Shown: positions 9,220 to 18,310 of the stretch, piece after piece | Layout of the letters: each line of letters opens with the position of its first letter | Numbering within the stretch: the first letter of the stretch is position 1 | DNA from: Arthrobacter sp. 260 | GTDB lineage: Bacteria; Actinomycetota; Actinomycetes; Actinomycetales; Micrococcaceae | DNA length: 64,000 nt | Assembly (NCBI RefSeq): GCF_013116745.1 | Contig: NZ_JABFOE010000003.1 | Location: 284,859 to 348,858, forward strand | Reading direction: 5' to 3' | Program-made: the position numbers and the translations under genes | The notes under the pieces: model-generated | Database searches by the model: none | The model's input: the letters and a program-made list of their open reading frames with translations, nothing else | Told to the model about the DNA's origin: nothing

Positions 9220-10129
9220 AACGGTAATGCCCCGGGTGGTGAAGACCTCCGCTGACCTGAGGTTGGCCACCGCCGAACTTCTCCTCGGGCACCCGGTGAC
9301 CAACGAGGCCGGCGGACGGCGAAGCCTCGGGTTTGTCCCCACGATGGGCGCACTCCACGAGGGCCACGCGGCGCTGGCGCGGGCTGCCCGGCGGGACAAC
9401 GAGGTGGTGGTCGCCTCGATCTTCGTGAACCCACTGCAGTTTGGCGAGCCGTCAGACCTTCAGCGCTACCCGCGGCAACTGGACCAGGACCTTGAGCTGC
9501 TGGCCGGCTGCGGTGTCGACCTGGTGTTCGCTCCCTCCGAGGAGGAGATGTACCCGGCCGGCCCCCCACTCGTCACGGTGAGCTCCGGAGAGCTGGGGCA
9601 AAAGTTCGAGGGAGCAGCCCGACCGGGACACTTCGATGGAATGCTCACGGTGGTCGCGAAGTTATTGCACCGTGTCGCCCCGGGAGTCGAGGCAGGCTAC
9701 CGATGCTACTTCGGCCAGAAGGACGCTCAGCAGCTGGCACTCATCCGACGGATGGTCAACGACCTGGATTACCCCGCCGAGATCATTGCGGTCCCCACTG
9801 TCAGGACCTCCGCCGGATTGGCCCTTTCCAGCCGGAACCGGTTCCTGGAAGCGGATGAGGAAGACGCCGCCCTGGTGTTGTCCCGCGCCCTGAAACTCCT
9901 CGTCGACAGGGCAGCTCGCAACGAGCCGTTGGATGTCGACTCGGCCGTGGCGTTGGTCACTAGCCAGCCAAAGGTCAGCCTGGACTATTTTGAGGTAGTC
10001 GACCCAGCGACTCTTGAACCGCTGGCATTCAACTGCAGGGATACGCCCTTCACCGGGGAGGCGCTTGCCCTGATCGCAGCCAGGGTTGGTTCGGTACGGC
10101 TGATCGACAACGCCCCCCTGGGGCAGTAA
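9212..10129 (+). CDS. panC: Pantothenate synthetase
   Basis: Condenses pantoate with beta-alanine using ATP, the last step of vitamin B5 synthesis. The 305-residue product shows the nucleotidyl-transferase motif [10 protein letters not shown], the segment FVNPLQFG, and the KMSKS-equivalent SSRNRFL. ATG 9212 has AGGAGGA (9200-9206) upstream and lies within the end of the previous gene. The frame stays open far upstream, but that part is out of frame with the DUF2520 gene and has no family resemblance. panD, usually the next gene in mycobacteria, is not found here, so beta-alanine must come from elsewhere in the genome or the medium. Confidence 0.96.
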   Translation: MRETVMPRVVKTSADLRLATAELLLGHPVTNEAGGRRSLGFVPTMGALHEGHAALARAARRDNEVVVASIFVNPLQFGEPSDLQRYPRQLDQDLELLAGCGVDLVFAPSEEEMYPAGPPLVTVSSGELGQKFEGAARPGHFDGMLTVVAKLLHRVAPGVEAGYRCYFGQKDAQQLALIRRMVNDLDYPAEIIAVPTVRTSAGLALSSRNRFLEADEEDAALVLSRALKLLVDRAARNEPLDVDSAVALVTSQPKVSLDYFEVVDPATLEPLAFNCRDTPFTGEALALIAARVGSVRLIDNAPLGQ

Positions 10130-10191
10130 GCACTGTCGCCGGGCGCCCACCAAATGCGTGCGGCGGAACCTAGCCGGTACCCTTATATATC

Positions 10192-11736
10192 GTGACCACA
10201 GATAATTCCAGCACCGCAGTAGACTCCGTCCTGAATGATGGCGTGGGCAACGCCGACGAGACCACCGAACAGATGCGCATCCGCATCCAGAAGCGTGAAC
10301 GCCTGATCGAACGCGGCGAAGAGGCCTACCCGGTCAAGCCGGAGCGTACGCATTCCCTGGCACAGCTGCGTGCCGAGTTCGGTCATCTGGCAGCCGAGGA
10401 AACCACTGGTGAGATTGTCTCGGTGGTGGGGCGGGTCGTGTTCGTTCGCAACACCGGAAAGCTCTGCTTCGCCACCCTTCAGGAGGGAAATGGTTCCCGC
10501 CTGCAGGCCATGCTCAGCCTGGCCGAAATCGGGGAACAGTCCCTCGCCGACTGGAAAGCGCTGGTGGACCTCGGCGACCACGTCACGATTCATGGCGAGG
10601 TGATCAGTTCCAAGCGGGGAGAACTGTCGGTCATGGCCGACGGGTGGTCGATGGCGTCGAAAGCACTCCGCCCGCTGCCGACCCTGCACGCGGGGGTCAA
10701 CGAAGAGACCCGGGTCAGGCAGCGCTATGTCGACCTCATGGTGCGTGAAGAAGCCCGAGAGATGGTGCGCACGCGCGCAGCGATCGTGCGCTCAATCAGG
10801 GAAACATTGCACTCGCTTGAATATATTGAAGTGGAAACACCAATACTCCAGTTGGTGCATGGTGGCGCTGCTGCACGACCGTTTGAAACCCACCTGAACG
10901 CCTTTGACCAAAAAATGACGCTCCGCATCGCGCTTGAGCTGTATTTGAAGCGGGCAGTCGTAGGAGGAATAGATCGGGTCTATGAGATCGGTCGTATTTT
11001 CCGGAATGAGGGCGTTGACTCAACGCACAGCCCGGAATTTACCATGCTGGAGTGCTACGAGGCGTACACCGATCAGTTTGGAATGGCCGAGCGGATGAGG
11101 GAAATCATTCTGAATTGTGCCGACCTTCTTGGCTCGCGGACCATTGAAACCGAGGCCGGAACCATTGACCTCGACGGCGAATGGCGGTGGCTCGGGGTGT
11201 ACCCGGGCCTTTCGGAGGTGGTGGGGCAGGAAATCACGCCAGCCACCACGAGTGATCAGTTGCGGGCTATTGCTGAAAAGAACGAGGTTCCGGTTGCGCC
11301 GGAATGGGACAGCGAGAAGCTGGTCCTTGAATTGTTCTCGGAATTGGTGGAACCGACTCTGATCCAGCCGACCTTCGTCTATGATTACCCGCCCTCGGCC
11401 CAGCCCCTCGCCCGGCCCCACCGAAAGGATCCCCACCTCATTGAGGCGTGGGACCTGATCATTGGCGGCATGGAACGAGGGACAGCATTCTCGGAGCTGA
11501 TCGATCCGGTCATTCAACGCGAACGTCTGGTCGAACAGTCGCGTCAGGCAGCAGCCGGTGACGATGAGGCGATGCAGCTCGACGAGGACTTCCTGCGGGC
11601 GCTGGAGTACGGGGCTCCGCCCATGGGTGGAATCGGTCTGGGCATCGACCGCCTGGTGATGCTCTTCACCAATGCGGGTATTCGGGAGACCATCCTCTTT
11701 CCCATTCTGAAACCGGTTGGAGATAGTCGTGCTTGA
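10192..11736 (+). CDS. lysS: Lysyl-tRNA synthetase, class II
   Basis: Charges tRNA-Lys with lysine. The 514-residue protein has the N-terminal OB-fold anticodon-binding domain (about 70-165) and the class II catalytic core. Motif 2 is FRNEGVDSTHSPEF near residue 272 and motif 3 is GIGLGIDRLVMLF near 482. GTG 10192 has no clear ribosome-binding site; TACCCT at 10178-10183 could act as a -10 box for a nearly leaderless mRNA, and starts further downstream cannot be excluded. Bases roughly 10780-11160 are noticeably richer in A+T than the rest of the gene. A tRNA-Lys(UUU) lies elsewhere in the window at 35586. Confidence 0.95.
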   Translation: MTTDNSSTAVDSVLNDGVGNADETTEQMRIRIQKRERLIERGEEAYPVKPERTHSLAQLRAEFGHLAAEETTGEIVSVVGRVVFVRNTGKLCFATLQEGNGSRLQAMLSLAEIGEQSLADWKALVDLGDHVTIHGEVISSKRGELSVMADGWSMASKALRPLPTLHAGVNEETRVRQRYVDLMVREEAREMVRTRAAIVRSIRETLHSLEYIEVETPILQLVHGGAAARPFETHLNAFDQKMTLRIALELYLKRAVVGGIDRVYEIGRIFRNEGVDSTHSPEFTMLECYEAYTDQFGMAERMREIILNCADLLGSRTIETEAGTIDLDGEWRWLGVYPGLSEVVGQEITPATTSDQLRAIAEKNEVPVAPEWDSEKLVLELFSELVEPTLIQPTFVYDYPPSAQPLARPHRKDPHLIEAWDLIIGGMERGTAFSELIDPVIQRERLVEQSRQAAAGDDEAMQLDEDFLRALEYGAPPMGGIGLGIDRLVMLFTNAGIRETILFPILKPVGDSRA

Positions 11737-11923
11737 GTATGTCGCAGTATTGCTGCCGTCGATAGCGGTAGGACTGATCTTTTACTTTGTCATGCGTTCA
11801 ATTTTCAACGCAGATCGCACCGAACGCGAGGCAATGGCCAGGGCTGATGAACAGCAGGCGCAGGCACAGCTTGAGGGAAACGCTGCACCCGCTGATGAGG
11901 ACCGGCCCGAACCGTCCCGGTGA
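11729..11923 (+). CDS. Small single-helix membrane protein downstream of lysS
   Basis: A 64-residue protein with one N-terminal membrane helix (about residues 3-22) and a charged, Gln/Glu-rich tail (EREAMARADEQQ onward) expected to be cytoplasmic. GTG 11729 overlaps the lysS stop (GTGCTTGA) and has GGAGA five bases upstream, so it is likely translated by coupling to lysS. A TTG at 11717 in the same frame is less well placed. I do not recognise a characterised family; small proteins of this design after lysS look common in Arthrobacter-like genomes. Confidence 0.7.
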   Translation: MLEYVAVLLPSIAVGLIFYFVMRSIFNADRTEREAMARADEQQAQAQLEGNAAPADEDRPEPSR

Positions 11924-11980
11924 CTGCAGTTCTGCACGTATTCCGACAAAAGTTTGTAAACGTCTTCTTTGTCCTGTGCT

Positions 11981-12010
11981 TTGACGATTAGTGTGCGACA
12001 GGCACATAAT
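11981..12010 (+). promoter_or_regulatory. Sigma-70-type promoter of lsr2
   Basis: TTGACG at 11981-11986 and CATAAT at 12005-12010 are separated by 18 bp in a locally A+T-rich stretch. The predicted start near 12017 would give a leader of about 38 bases before the lsr2 GTG. Confidence 0.65.
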
Positions 12011-12054
12011 TAGGTGGACATAACAATTCACCACAAAAAACGCAGGAGCAACCC

Positions 12055-12375
12055 GTGGCACAAAAAGTAAAGATCCTCCTGATCGATGACCTCGACGGTG
12101 GAGAAGCGGATGAAACTGTACGTTTTGGACTTGATGGCGTGCAGTATGAAATTGATCTTTCAAAATCACACGCGAAAGAACTTCGCGGCGCATTGAGTAA
12201 TTACGTCTCCGGCGCCCGTCGAAGCAGCCAGGTAAAGGCGCGCGTAGCTACGCCCGGTCGAAACCAGGAGGCAGCCCAGGTTCGTGAATGGGCACGCGCC
12301 AACGGTTACAACGTCTCGGCTCGAGGCCGTGTCAACAGCGAAATCGTCGAAGCGTACCGCGCCGCGCAACGCTAA
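12055..12375 (+). CDS. lsr2: Nucleoid-associated protein Lsr2
   Basis: Actinobacterial H-NS-like protein that binds A+T-rich DNA, bridges it and silences acquired genes. The 106-residue product has an N-terminal beta/helix dimerisation domain (1-60) and a C-terminal DNA-binding domain (70-106). The minor-groove hook is RGR (within SARGRVN, about 90-96). GTG 12055 has CAGGAG six bases upstream. The gene lies between lysS and clpC as in M. tuberculosis. Its upstream region is A+T-rich, which would fit autoregulation; that is inference. Confidence 0.95.
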   Translation: MAQKVKILLIDDLDGGEADETVRFGLDGVQYEIDLSKSHAKELRGALSNYVSGARRSSQVKARVATPGRNQEAAQVREWARANGYNVSARGRVNSEIVEAYRAAQR

Positions 12376-12380
12376 AGAGT

Positions 12381-12416
12381 CACCAGGCTGCGTCCCTTAG
12401 GGGCGCAGCCTCAGGT
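12381..12416 (+). terminator. Hairpin between lsr2 and clpC
   Basis: Arms AGGCTGCGTCCC (12385-12396) and GGGGCGCAGCCT (12400-12411) pair with one wobble around a TTA loop, and flanking CACC/GGTG extend the stem. No T-run follows, so it may end or protect the lsr2 transcript only partly. Confidence 0.5.
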
Positions 12417-12425
12417 GGGTGTGAT

Positions 12426-12476
12426 ATCTCGCCTGTGGCGAACACGCTCCAAAAGCCCGTGCAGGGCACGTAGCAT
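12426..12476 (+). promoter_or_regulatory. ClgR-like operator and -10 box of clpC
   Basis: At 12426-12443 the partial dyad CGCC-TGT-GGCG is flanked by ATCT and AAC. It fits the corynebacterial ClgR consensus (CGC-Y-NAN-R-GCG with A/T flanks, recalled from memory) at all but the central base. TAGCAT at 12471-12476 is a plausible -10 box, placing the site just upstream of the -35 region as expected for an activator. Confidence 0.5.
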
Positions 12477-12506
12477 CGAATTACGCGTTAGCTAGGAGTG
12501 TGCCCC

Positions 12507-15014
12507 ATGTTTGAGAGATTTACCGACCGCGCCCGTCGTGTTGTTGTGCTGGCCCAAGAAGAGGCCCGCATGCTCAACCACAATTACATCGGCACCGAGC
12601 ACATCCTGCTCGGTCTCATCCATGAGGGAGAAGGCGTCGCCGCAAAGGCGCTGGAGTCCCTCAGCATCTCCCTCGGCGCCGTCCGTGAACAGGTCCAGGA
12701 GATCATCGGCCAGGGCCAGCAGGCTCCGTCCGGCCATATCCCGTTCACCCCACGTGCCAAGAAGGTCCTCGAGCTTTCCCTGCGCGAAGCCCTGCAGCTC
12801 GGCCACAACTACATTGGCACCGAGCACATCCTGCTCGGCCTCATCCGCGAGGGTGAGGGTGTGGCAGCCCAGGTGCTGGTCAAGCTTGGCGCTGACCTGA
12901 ACCGTGTCCGGCAGCAGGTCATCCAGCTGCTCTCCGGTTACCAGGGCAAGGAGCCGGCTTCCGTCGGCGGCCAGCAGCAGGAAGGAACGCCGGCTGGATC
13001 GGTTGTCCTCGACCAGTTCGGGCGTAACCTCACCCAGGCAGCCCGCGAGGGCAAACTCGACCCGGTCATCGGGCGCGCCCTGGAAATGGAACGCGTCATG
13101 CAGGTGCTGTCGCGCCGCACCAAGAACAACCCTGTCCTGATTGGTGAGCCCGGTGTCGGCAAGACGGCAGTGGTCGAGGGACTCGCCCAGGCAATCGTCC
13201 GCGGAGACGTACCCGAGACCATCAAGGACAAGCAGCTTTACACGCTTGACCTCGGTTCGCTTGTCGCAGGCTCCCGGTACCGCGGAGATTTCGAGGAGCG
13301 CCTGAAGAAGGTACTCAAGGAGATCCGCACCCGTGGAGACATCATCCTGTTCATTGACGAGATCCACACCCTCGTCGGGGCAGGAGCCGCCGAGGGAGCC
13401 ATCGACGCCGCGTCGATCCTGAAGCCGATGCTAGCCCGCGGGGAACTGCAGACCATCGGTGCCACCACTCTCGACGAGTACCGTAAGCACATCGAGAAGG
13501 ATGCTGCCCTTGAACGGCGCTTCCAGCCTATCCAGGTACAGGAACCGTCAGTGGCTCACACCATCGAGATCCTGAAGGGTCTGCGGGACCGCTACGAGGC
13601 ACACCACCGCGTATCGATCACTGACGAGGCACTGTCCTCGGCCGCTACCCTGGCCGAACGGTACATCTCGGACCGGTTCCTGCCGGACAAGGCAATCGAC
13701 TTGATTGACGAGGCCGGTGCACGGCTGCGCATCCGTCGGATGACCGCACCGCCGGAGCTGAAGGAGATCGACGAGCGGATCGCCGACGTGAAGCGCGAGA
13801 AGGAGTCGGCGATCGATGCGCAGGACTTCGAAGGAGCCGCCTCGCTGCGCGACAAGGAGCAGAAACTCCACGATGAGCGGATGGAGAAGGAGCGCCGGTG
13901 GAAGTCCGGCGGCCTCGACGACATTGCCGAGGTGGACGAGGAACTCATTGCCGAGGTGCTGGCGAACTCCACCGGCATCCCCGTCTTCAAGCTCACGGAA
14001 GAGGAATCTTCACGGCTGCTCAAGATGGAAGATGAGCTGCACAAGCGAGTGGTCGGCCAGAATGACGCCATCAGGGCCATCTCGCAGGCAATCCGTCGGA
14101 CACGTGCTGGCCTGAAGGATCCGAAGCGGCCGGGCGGTTCGTTCATCTTCGCTGGCCCCACGGGTGTCGGCAAGACCGAGCTGGCCAAGGCTCTAGCTGA
14201 ATTCCTGTTCGGCGACGAAGATGCTCTGATCACCCTTGACATGTCCGAGTACTCGGAAAAGCACACGGTGTCACGCCTCTTCGGTGCCCCTCCGGGATAC
14301 GTCGGCTACGAAGAGGGTGGACAGCTTACCGAAAAGGTGCGGCGCCGTCCGTTCTCGGTGGTGCTCTTCGACGAGGTCGAAAAGGCCCACGCCGATCTGT
14401 TCAACTCGCTGCTCCAGATTCTGGAAGATGGCCGGTTGACCGATAGCCAGGGCCGGGTGGTGGACTTCAAGAACACAGTCATCATCATGACCACCAACCT
14501 GGGTACCCGGGACATTTCCAAGGGCGTCATGACCGGTTTCCAGTCCGGCACCGACACCACCACCACCTACAACCGGATGAAGGCGAAGGTGACCGAGGAG
14601 CTCAAGCAGCACTTCCGCCCCGAGTTCCTCAACCGTGTTGACGACACGGTGGTGTTCCCACAGCTCACGCAGGACGAGATCGTTGAGATCGTCGACCTGT
14701 TCCTGGAGCGGTTGGGCAAGCGGATGGCGGACAAGGGTATGAGCATCGAGCTGACACCCGCGGCGAAGGTACTGCTGGCTACCCGTGGGTACGACCCATC
14801 GATGGGTGCCCGGCCGCTGCGCCGCACCATCCAGCGCGAGATCGAGGACCAGCTTTCCGAGAAGATTCTCTTTGGAGAACTCAAGTCCGGCGAACTGGTT
14901 TCGGTTGATGTTGAGGGCGAGGGAGACGAAGCACGCTTCACCTTCATCGGCCACGGGGCTCCGAAGGAGCTTGAGGACGCTCCGGCAGCGATTGAGGCCA
15001 CAGTCCCCGAGTAG
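12507..15014 (+). CDS. clpC: ATP-dependent Clp protease ATP-binding subunit ClpC
   Basis: Hsp100/AAA+ unfoldase that feeds substrates to ClpP1P2. The 835-residue protein has two Clp_N repeats (about 5-55 and 80-130, both containing [13 protein letters not shown]), AAA-1 with Walker A GEPGVGKT at 213-220, a UVR-type coiled middle segment (about 420-455), AAA-2 with GPTGVGKT near 550-557, and the ClpB-type D2-small C-terminal domain. ATG 12507 has TAGGAG (12493-12498) eight bases upstream; an in-frame GTG at 12498 overlaps that site and is unlikely. A ClgR-like site precedes it, consistent with protein-quality-control regulation. A strong terminator follows. Confidence 0.97.
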   Translation: MFERFTDRARRVVVLAQEEARMLNHNYIGTEHILLGLIHEGEGVAAKALESLSISLGAVREQVQEIIGQGQQAPSGHIPFTPRAKKVLELSLREALQLGHNYIGTEHILLGLIREGEGVAAQVLVKLGADLNRVRQQVIQLLSGYQGKEPASVGGQQQEGTPAGSVVLDQFGRNLTQAAREGKLDPVIGRALEMERVMQVLSRRTKNNPVLIGEPGVGKTAVVEGLAQAIVRGDVPETIKDKQLYTLDLGSLVAGSRYRGDFEERLKKVLKEIRTRGDIILFIDEIHTLVGAGAAEGAIDAASILKPMLARGELQTIGATTLDEYRKHIEKDAALERRFQPIQVQEPSVAHTIEILKGLRDRYEAHHRVSITDEALSSAATLAERYISDRFLPDKAIDLIDEAGARLRIRRMTAPPELKEIDERIADVKREKESAIDAQDFEGAASLRDKEQKLHDERMEKERRWKSGGLDDIAEVDEELIAEVLANSTGIPVFKLTEEESSRLLKMEDELHKRVVGQNDAIRAISQAIRRTRAGLKDPKRPGGSFIFAGPTGVGKTELAKALAEFLFGDEDALITLDMSEYSEKHTVSRLFGAPPGYVGYEEGGQLTEKVRRRPFSVVLFDEVEKAHADLFNSLLQILEDGRLTDSQGRVVDFKNTVIIMTTNLGTRDISKGVMTGFQSGTDTTTTYNRMKAKVTEELKQHFRPEFLNRVDDTVVFPQLTQDEIVEIVDLFLERLGKRMADKGMSIELTPAAKVLLATRGYDPSMGARPLRRTIQREIEDQLSEKILFGELKSGELVSVDVEGEGDEARFTFIGHGAPKELEDAPAAIEATVPE

Positions 15015-15042
15015 GTTCAGTCAGTCCCTTGGGACACGTTGT

Positions 15043-15085
15043 AGGCCCCTGGCCGGCACGAAAGTGCCGGCCAGGGGCCTTTTCG
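15043..15085 (+). terminator. Intrinsic terminator of clpC
   Basis: Perfect 17-bp arms at 15043-15059 and 15064-15080 enclose a GAAA tetraloop and are followed by a short T-run (TTTTCG). It closes the long housekeeping block. Confidence 0.9.
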
Positions 15086-15191
15086 TTTGTGGGACCGCCA
15101 CTGGTTAGACAGGCTTGTGGCCTGAAGCAACCGATTACTCTCTCAGAGAAGTTCCTGTGAACCACGCCACATGCGGTGATACAGATAGGTC

Positions 15192-17294
15192 ATGACTTCC
15201 GAATCGGCTCCGAACACCACCGCTTTGCCCGAGACCCCCTTCCACGACCTGGATCACTTCATCGCGATTCCCCGGCTGGGAGGGTTGGTGCTCTCACCCG
15301 ACGGCTCTCGACTGGTGACGACCGTGGCGACGCTGAACCAGAAGGCGACCGAATACAAGACGGCACTGTGGCAGCTCGACCCGACGGGTGAAAAGCCTGC
15401 CACGCGCCTGACCCGGAGCAGCAAAGGCGAATCGGGGGCAGCATTCCTTGCCAGCGGAGACCTCCTGTTCACCTCCACGCGGCCCGACCCGGACAGCAAT
15501 GGCCCGGACACGGGCAAGGATCCCTCCAACTCGCTGTGGCGGCTCCCCGCGGCCGGTGGCGAGGCGCGGGTGGTGCTCTCCCGCCCCGGAGGGGTCAGCG
15601 GCATTCTGACCCCCCAGAACGCCGAGAATGCAGTCGTCATCGCCGATGTTCTCGCCGGTTCGACCGACGAGGCCGACGACGGCGAACGGCGGACCGTTCG
15701 CAAGGACGCCTCGGTGGCAGCAATCCTGCACTCCGGCTACCCGGTCCGCTACTGGGACGCCGACCTGGGACCAGCCGAGCCACGCTATTTCGCGCTCGAA
15801 AGTGACGGTTCGGATGCGGTCCTTCCCTCAACCGTCGAGGCGGGCACGCAGGCCGAGCTCCGCGATCTCACGACCGGGGCGGGCCAGGCGCTCCGCAACG
15901 CCCAGCAGGTGATCAGCCCTGACGGGTCGGTGGTGATAACCTCCCTGAGCGTCCCGACGGGACTCGGTGGCCTCCGCAGCGTCCTGGCGCGCATCGAGGT
16001 CCAGACGGGCGAACGAACCATCATTCTCGACGACCCAGGCTATGACTTTTCGCCTGGGCCGGTCAGCCCGGACGGGACCACCCTGGTGGTTCACCGCGCC
16101 CGGCGGACCACTGCCAGCGTGTCCGCGCAGCAGACTCTCGGCCTGCTTCCCGTTGCGGGCGGCGAGCTCACCGAACTCGCCACCGACTGGGACCGTTGGC
16201 CATCTCCTGCGGCCTGGCTGCCGGACGGCAGCGCGTTGCTCGCCACCGCGGACGAGGAGGGCGCGTCACCCGTGTTCAGGATCGCTGTCGCTTCCGGGGA
16301 GGTGACCCGGGTGACCCAGGACAGTGCTTCCTACACCAACGTGGTCCTATCGCCCGACGGGGGTACAGCCTATGCGCTGCGCAGCTCCTACGAGTTCCCC
16401 GCCGAGGTCGTCAGGATTGACCTGTCCGACTCGACGGTAGTGGCACTGACCGGACCAGTGGAGCGGCCAGCACTCCCGGGGCGGTTGGAACGGGTGGAGA
16501 CGACTGCCGAGGACGGCCAGAGGATCGGATCCTGGCTGGTCCTCCCGACCGACGCCAGTGCATCCAAGCCAGCGCCGCTGCTGCTCTGGATCCACGGCGG
16601 CCCGCTCGGTTCCTGGAACGCCTGGACCTGGCGCTGGTCCCCGTGGCTGCTCGCAGCCCAGGGCTACGCCGTGCTCCTCCCCGACCCCGCCCTGTCGACC
16701 GGGTACGGGCAACACATGATCGACCGGGGCTGGGGCCAGTGGGGCAAGGCGCCCTACACCGACCTGATGACCGCCACCGACGACGTCGTATCCCGCCCTG
16801 ACATCGACGAGACACGCACCGCGGCGATGGGTGGATCCTTCGGCGGCTACATGGCTAACTGGATCGCCGGGCACACCGACAGGTTCACCGCGATCGTCAC
16901 GCACGCGAGCCTGTGGGCGCTTGACCAGTTCGGGCCGACCACTGACGCGTCGTACTACTGGGAAAAGGAAATGACGCCGAAGATGGCGTCGGAGAACTCA
17001 CCCCACCACCACGTCGACCGCATTGCCACCCCGATGCTCGTGATTCACGGCGACAAGGACTACCGGGTCCCCATTGGGGAGGGCCTGCGGCTCTGGTACG
17101 AACTGCTGTCCAAATCCCAGTTGGCGGTCGACGAGGAAGGCAGGACCGAGCACCGGTTCCTGTACTTCCCCGACGAGAACCACTGGATCCTCAAACCGCA
17201 GCACGCGAAGGTCTGGTACGGGGTTGTTGAGCACTTCCTGGCGCACCACCTGCTGGGCAGGGACCCACAGCTTCCGCGCGAGCTCGGCCTCTAG
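15192..17294 (+). CDS. S9-family peptidase (acylaminoacyl/dipeptidyl peptidase type)
   Basis: A 700-residue serine peptidase. Residues ~30-430 form a WD40-like beta-propeller with repeated SPDG segments, and ~450-690 the alpha/beta-hydrolase domain. The catalytic triad is visible: Ser549 in GGSFGGY, Asp623 in HGDKDYRVP and His664 in ENHW. Enzymes of this type remove dipeptides or acylated residues from the N-terminus of short peptides; the exact substrate cannot be read. No signal peptide is seen, so it is probably cytoplasmic. ATG 15192 has only a weak AGG upstream. The gene stands alone between the clpC terminator and a palindrome at its own stop codon. Confidence 0.85.
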   Translation: MTSESAPNTTALPETPFHDLDHFIAIPRLGGLVLSPDGSRLVTTVATLNQKATEYKTALWQLDPTGEKPATRLTRSSKGESGAAFLASGDLLFTSTRPDPDSNGPDTGKDPSNSLWRLPAAGGEARVVLSRPGGVSGILTPQNAENAVVIADVLAGSTDEADDGERRTVRKDASVAAILHSGYPVRYWDADLGPAEPRYFALESDGSDAVLPSTVEAGTQAELRDLTTGAGQALRNAQQVISPDGSVVITSLSVPTGLGGLRSVLARIEVQTGERTIILDDPGYDFSPGPVSPDGTTLVVHRARRTTASVSAQQTLGLLPVAGGELTELATDWDRWPSPAAWLPDGSALLATADEEGASPVFRIAVASGEVTRVTQDSASYTNVVLSPDGGTAYALRSSYEFPAEVVRIDLSDSTVVALTGPVERPALPGRLERVETTAEDGQRIGSWLVLPTDASASKPAPLLLWIHGGPLGSWNAWTWRWSPWLLAAQGYAVLLPDPALSTGYGQHMIDRGWGQWGKAPYTDLMTATDDVVSRPDIDETRTAAMGGSFGGYMANWIAGHTDRFTAIVTHASLWALDQFGPTTDASYYWEKEMTPKMASENSPHHHVDRIATPMLVIHGDKDYRVPIGEGLRLWYELLSKSQLAVDEEGRTEHRFLYFPDENHWILKPQHAKVWYGVVEHFLAHHLLGRDPQLPRELGL

Positions 17295-17315
17295 CGGCGC
17301 CAGCGCCGCTAGACT
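17291..17315 (+). promoter_or_regulatory. Palindrome and -10 box at the argA start
   Basis: CTAGCGGCGC (17291-17300) and GCGCCGCTAG (17303-17312) form a 10-bp perfect inverted repeat with a two-base centre. It begins at the stop codon of the peptidase gene and overlaps TAGACT (17310-17315), a TANNNT -10 box six bases from the GTG start of the next gene. It may be an operator or a weak terminator; no T-run follows. Confidence 0.5.
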
Positions 17316-17321
17316 TCCCTA

Positions 17322-17870
17322 GTGAATTCTTCCTTCAGGATCCGGCCCGCCCGTACGTCCGATGTCCCTGCAATCAAGGCGCTGGTGGCGCCGTTGGCCG
17401 ACAACCGGGTGCTGATGGCCAAGGAGACGGTCGCCTACTACGAGGGTCTGCAGGAGTTCCGCATTGCCGAGGACGACGACGGCGTCCTCGGCTGCGGCGC
17501 CCTGCACGTGATGTGGGAGGACCTGGCGGAGATCCGTACCCTCGCCACGTCGCGTGCCGCGCAGGGCCGCGGCATTGGCACCGCGTTGGTGGAGCGGCTG
17601 CTCGACGACGCCCGCGACCTCGGAGTCGAACGTGTCTTCTGCCTGACGTTCGAGGTGAAGTTCTTCCAACGCCGGGGATTCCAGGTGATGGCGGATCAAT
17701 CAGCTGTGGACCCGGCAGTCTATTCGGAGCTACTCCGCTCCCACGACGAAGGCGTGGCGGAGTTCCTCGACCTGGCCAGAGTCAAACCAAACACACTTGG
17801 CAATACCCGGATGATCCGTCAGCTCGGGGGGTTAGCTGGCGGTAAAGGTGGCATCCCGGCCGGGGGATAG
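17322..17870 (+). CDS. argA: GNAT acetyltransferase, ArgA-like amino-acid N-acetyltransferase
   Basis: Probably acetylates L-glutamate with acetyl-CoA, the first step of arginine synthesis. The 182-residue GNAT protein has the acetyl-CoA loop RAAQGRGIGTAL (about 84-95). Its sequence tracks M. tuberculosis Rv2747 as I remember it: RIRPARTSDVPAIK at the start, YEGLQEF, GCGALHV, EIRTLA, RVFCLTFE, GVAEFLDL and VKPNTLGN. The C-terminal ~15 residues are Gly-rich. GTG 17322 has no ribosome-binding site but lies six bases after TAGACT, so a leaderless transcript is likely. Other arginine genes are not nearby. Confidence 0.8.
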   Translation: MNSSFRIRPARTSDVPAIKALVAPLADNRVLMAKETVAYYEGLQEFRIAEDDDGVLGCGALHVMWEDLAEIRTLATSRAAQGRGIGTALVERLLDDARDLGVERVFCLTFEVKFFQRRGFQVMADQSAVDPAVYSELLRSHDEGVAEFLDLARVKPNTLGNTRMIRQLGGLAGGKGGIPAGG

Positions 17871-17955
17871 ATAAGCTAAGGGGGCTTGGCATCTATGACG
17901 ATGCGAAAAGCGGGTCCCGAAACCGGGTTCCAACCGAGCGAAAGTAGGTCACACT

Positions 17956-18138
17956 ATGGGTGCAGACGACAAGGCAGCAAACACCGGCGAGAAGCTGGGC
18001 GGCAAGATCAAAGAAGGTGTTGGCAAGCTCACCGGCAACGAAAAGATGGAAGCTGACGGTCACAAGGACCAGGCCTCGGGCGACATCAAGAACGCTGGCG
18101 AGAACATCAAGGACGCTTTCAAGGGTGACAACCGCTAG
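17956..18138 (+). CDS. CsbD-family stress protein
   Basis: A 60-residue, highly charged and hydrophilic protein with no hydrophobic core: Lys/Asp/Gly-rich repeats such as GKIKEGVGKLTGN and DIKNAGENIKD identify the CsbD-like family. Members are abundant general-stress proteins in many bacteria (sigma-B-controlled in Bacillus); the molecular job is unknown. ATG 17956 has AGGT about ten bases upstream. It is monocistronic, followed by a large hairpin. A stress-sigma promoter could not be recognised with confidence in the 85 bp upstream. Confidence 0.85.
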   Translation: MGADDKAANTGEKLGGKIKEGVGKLTGNEKMEADGHKDQASGDIKNAGENIKDAFKGDNR

Positions 18139-18203
18139 TTCTGGTCCGCGCCGGTATCCGCAAGACTGTCGATAGTCAGCGGAAGCCAAATCGAGGATTC
18201 TCG

Positions 18204-18248
18204 CTGTGGGAGGGGCCGGGCTGTTTCAGCCCGGGGCCCCTCCCACAG
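18204..18248. terminator. Large hairpin after csbD gene
   Basis: Arms CTGTGGGAGGGGCCGGGCTG (18204-18223) and its complement (18227-18248, with two extra G) surround a TTT loop. The stem is very G+C-rich; no T-run follows, but the size suggests a transcription terminator. Confidence 0.7.
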
Positions 18249-18277
18249 TCAGTTAAACGGCCGGGTAGAGGCCCCCA

Positions 18278-18310
18278 TAAACCAGTACCTGCACCGGAGC
18301 TAAACCAGTA
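18278..18310 (+). promoter_or_regulatory. Direct repeat upstream of dhaK, candidate operator
   Basis: TAAACCAGTA occurs at 18278-18287 and again, identically, at 18301-18310, a 23-bp period close to two helical turns. It lies about 115 bp before the dhaK start in the only gap of the dha operon. The regulator is unknown. Confidence 0.5.
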
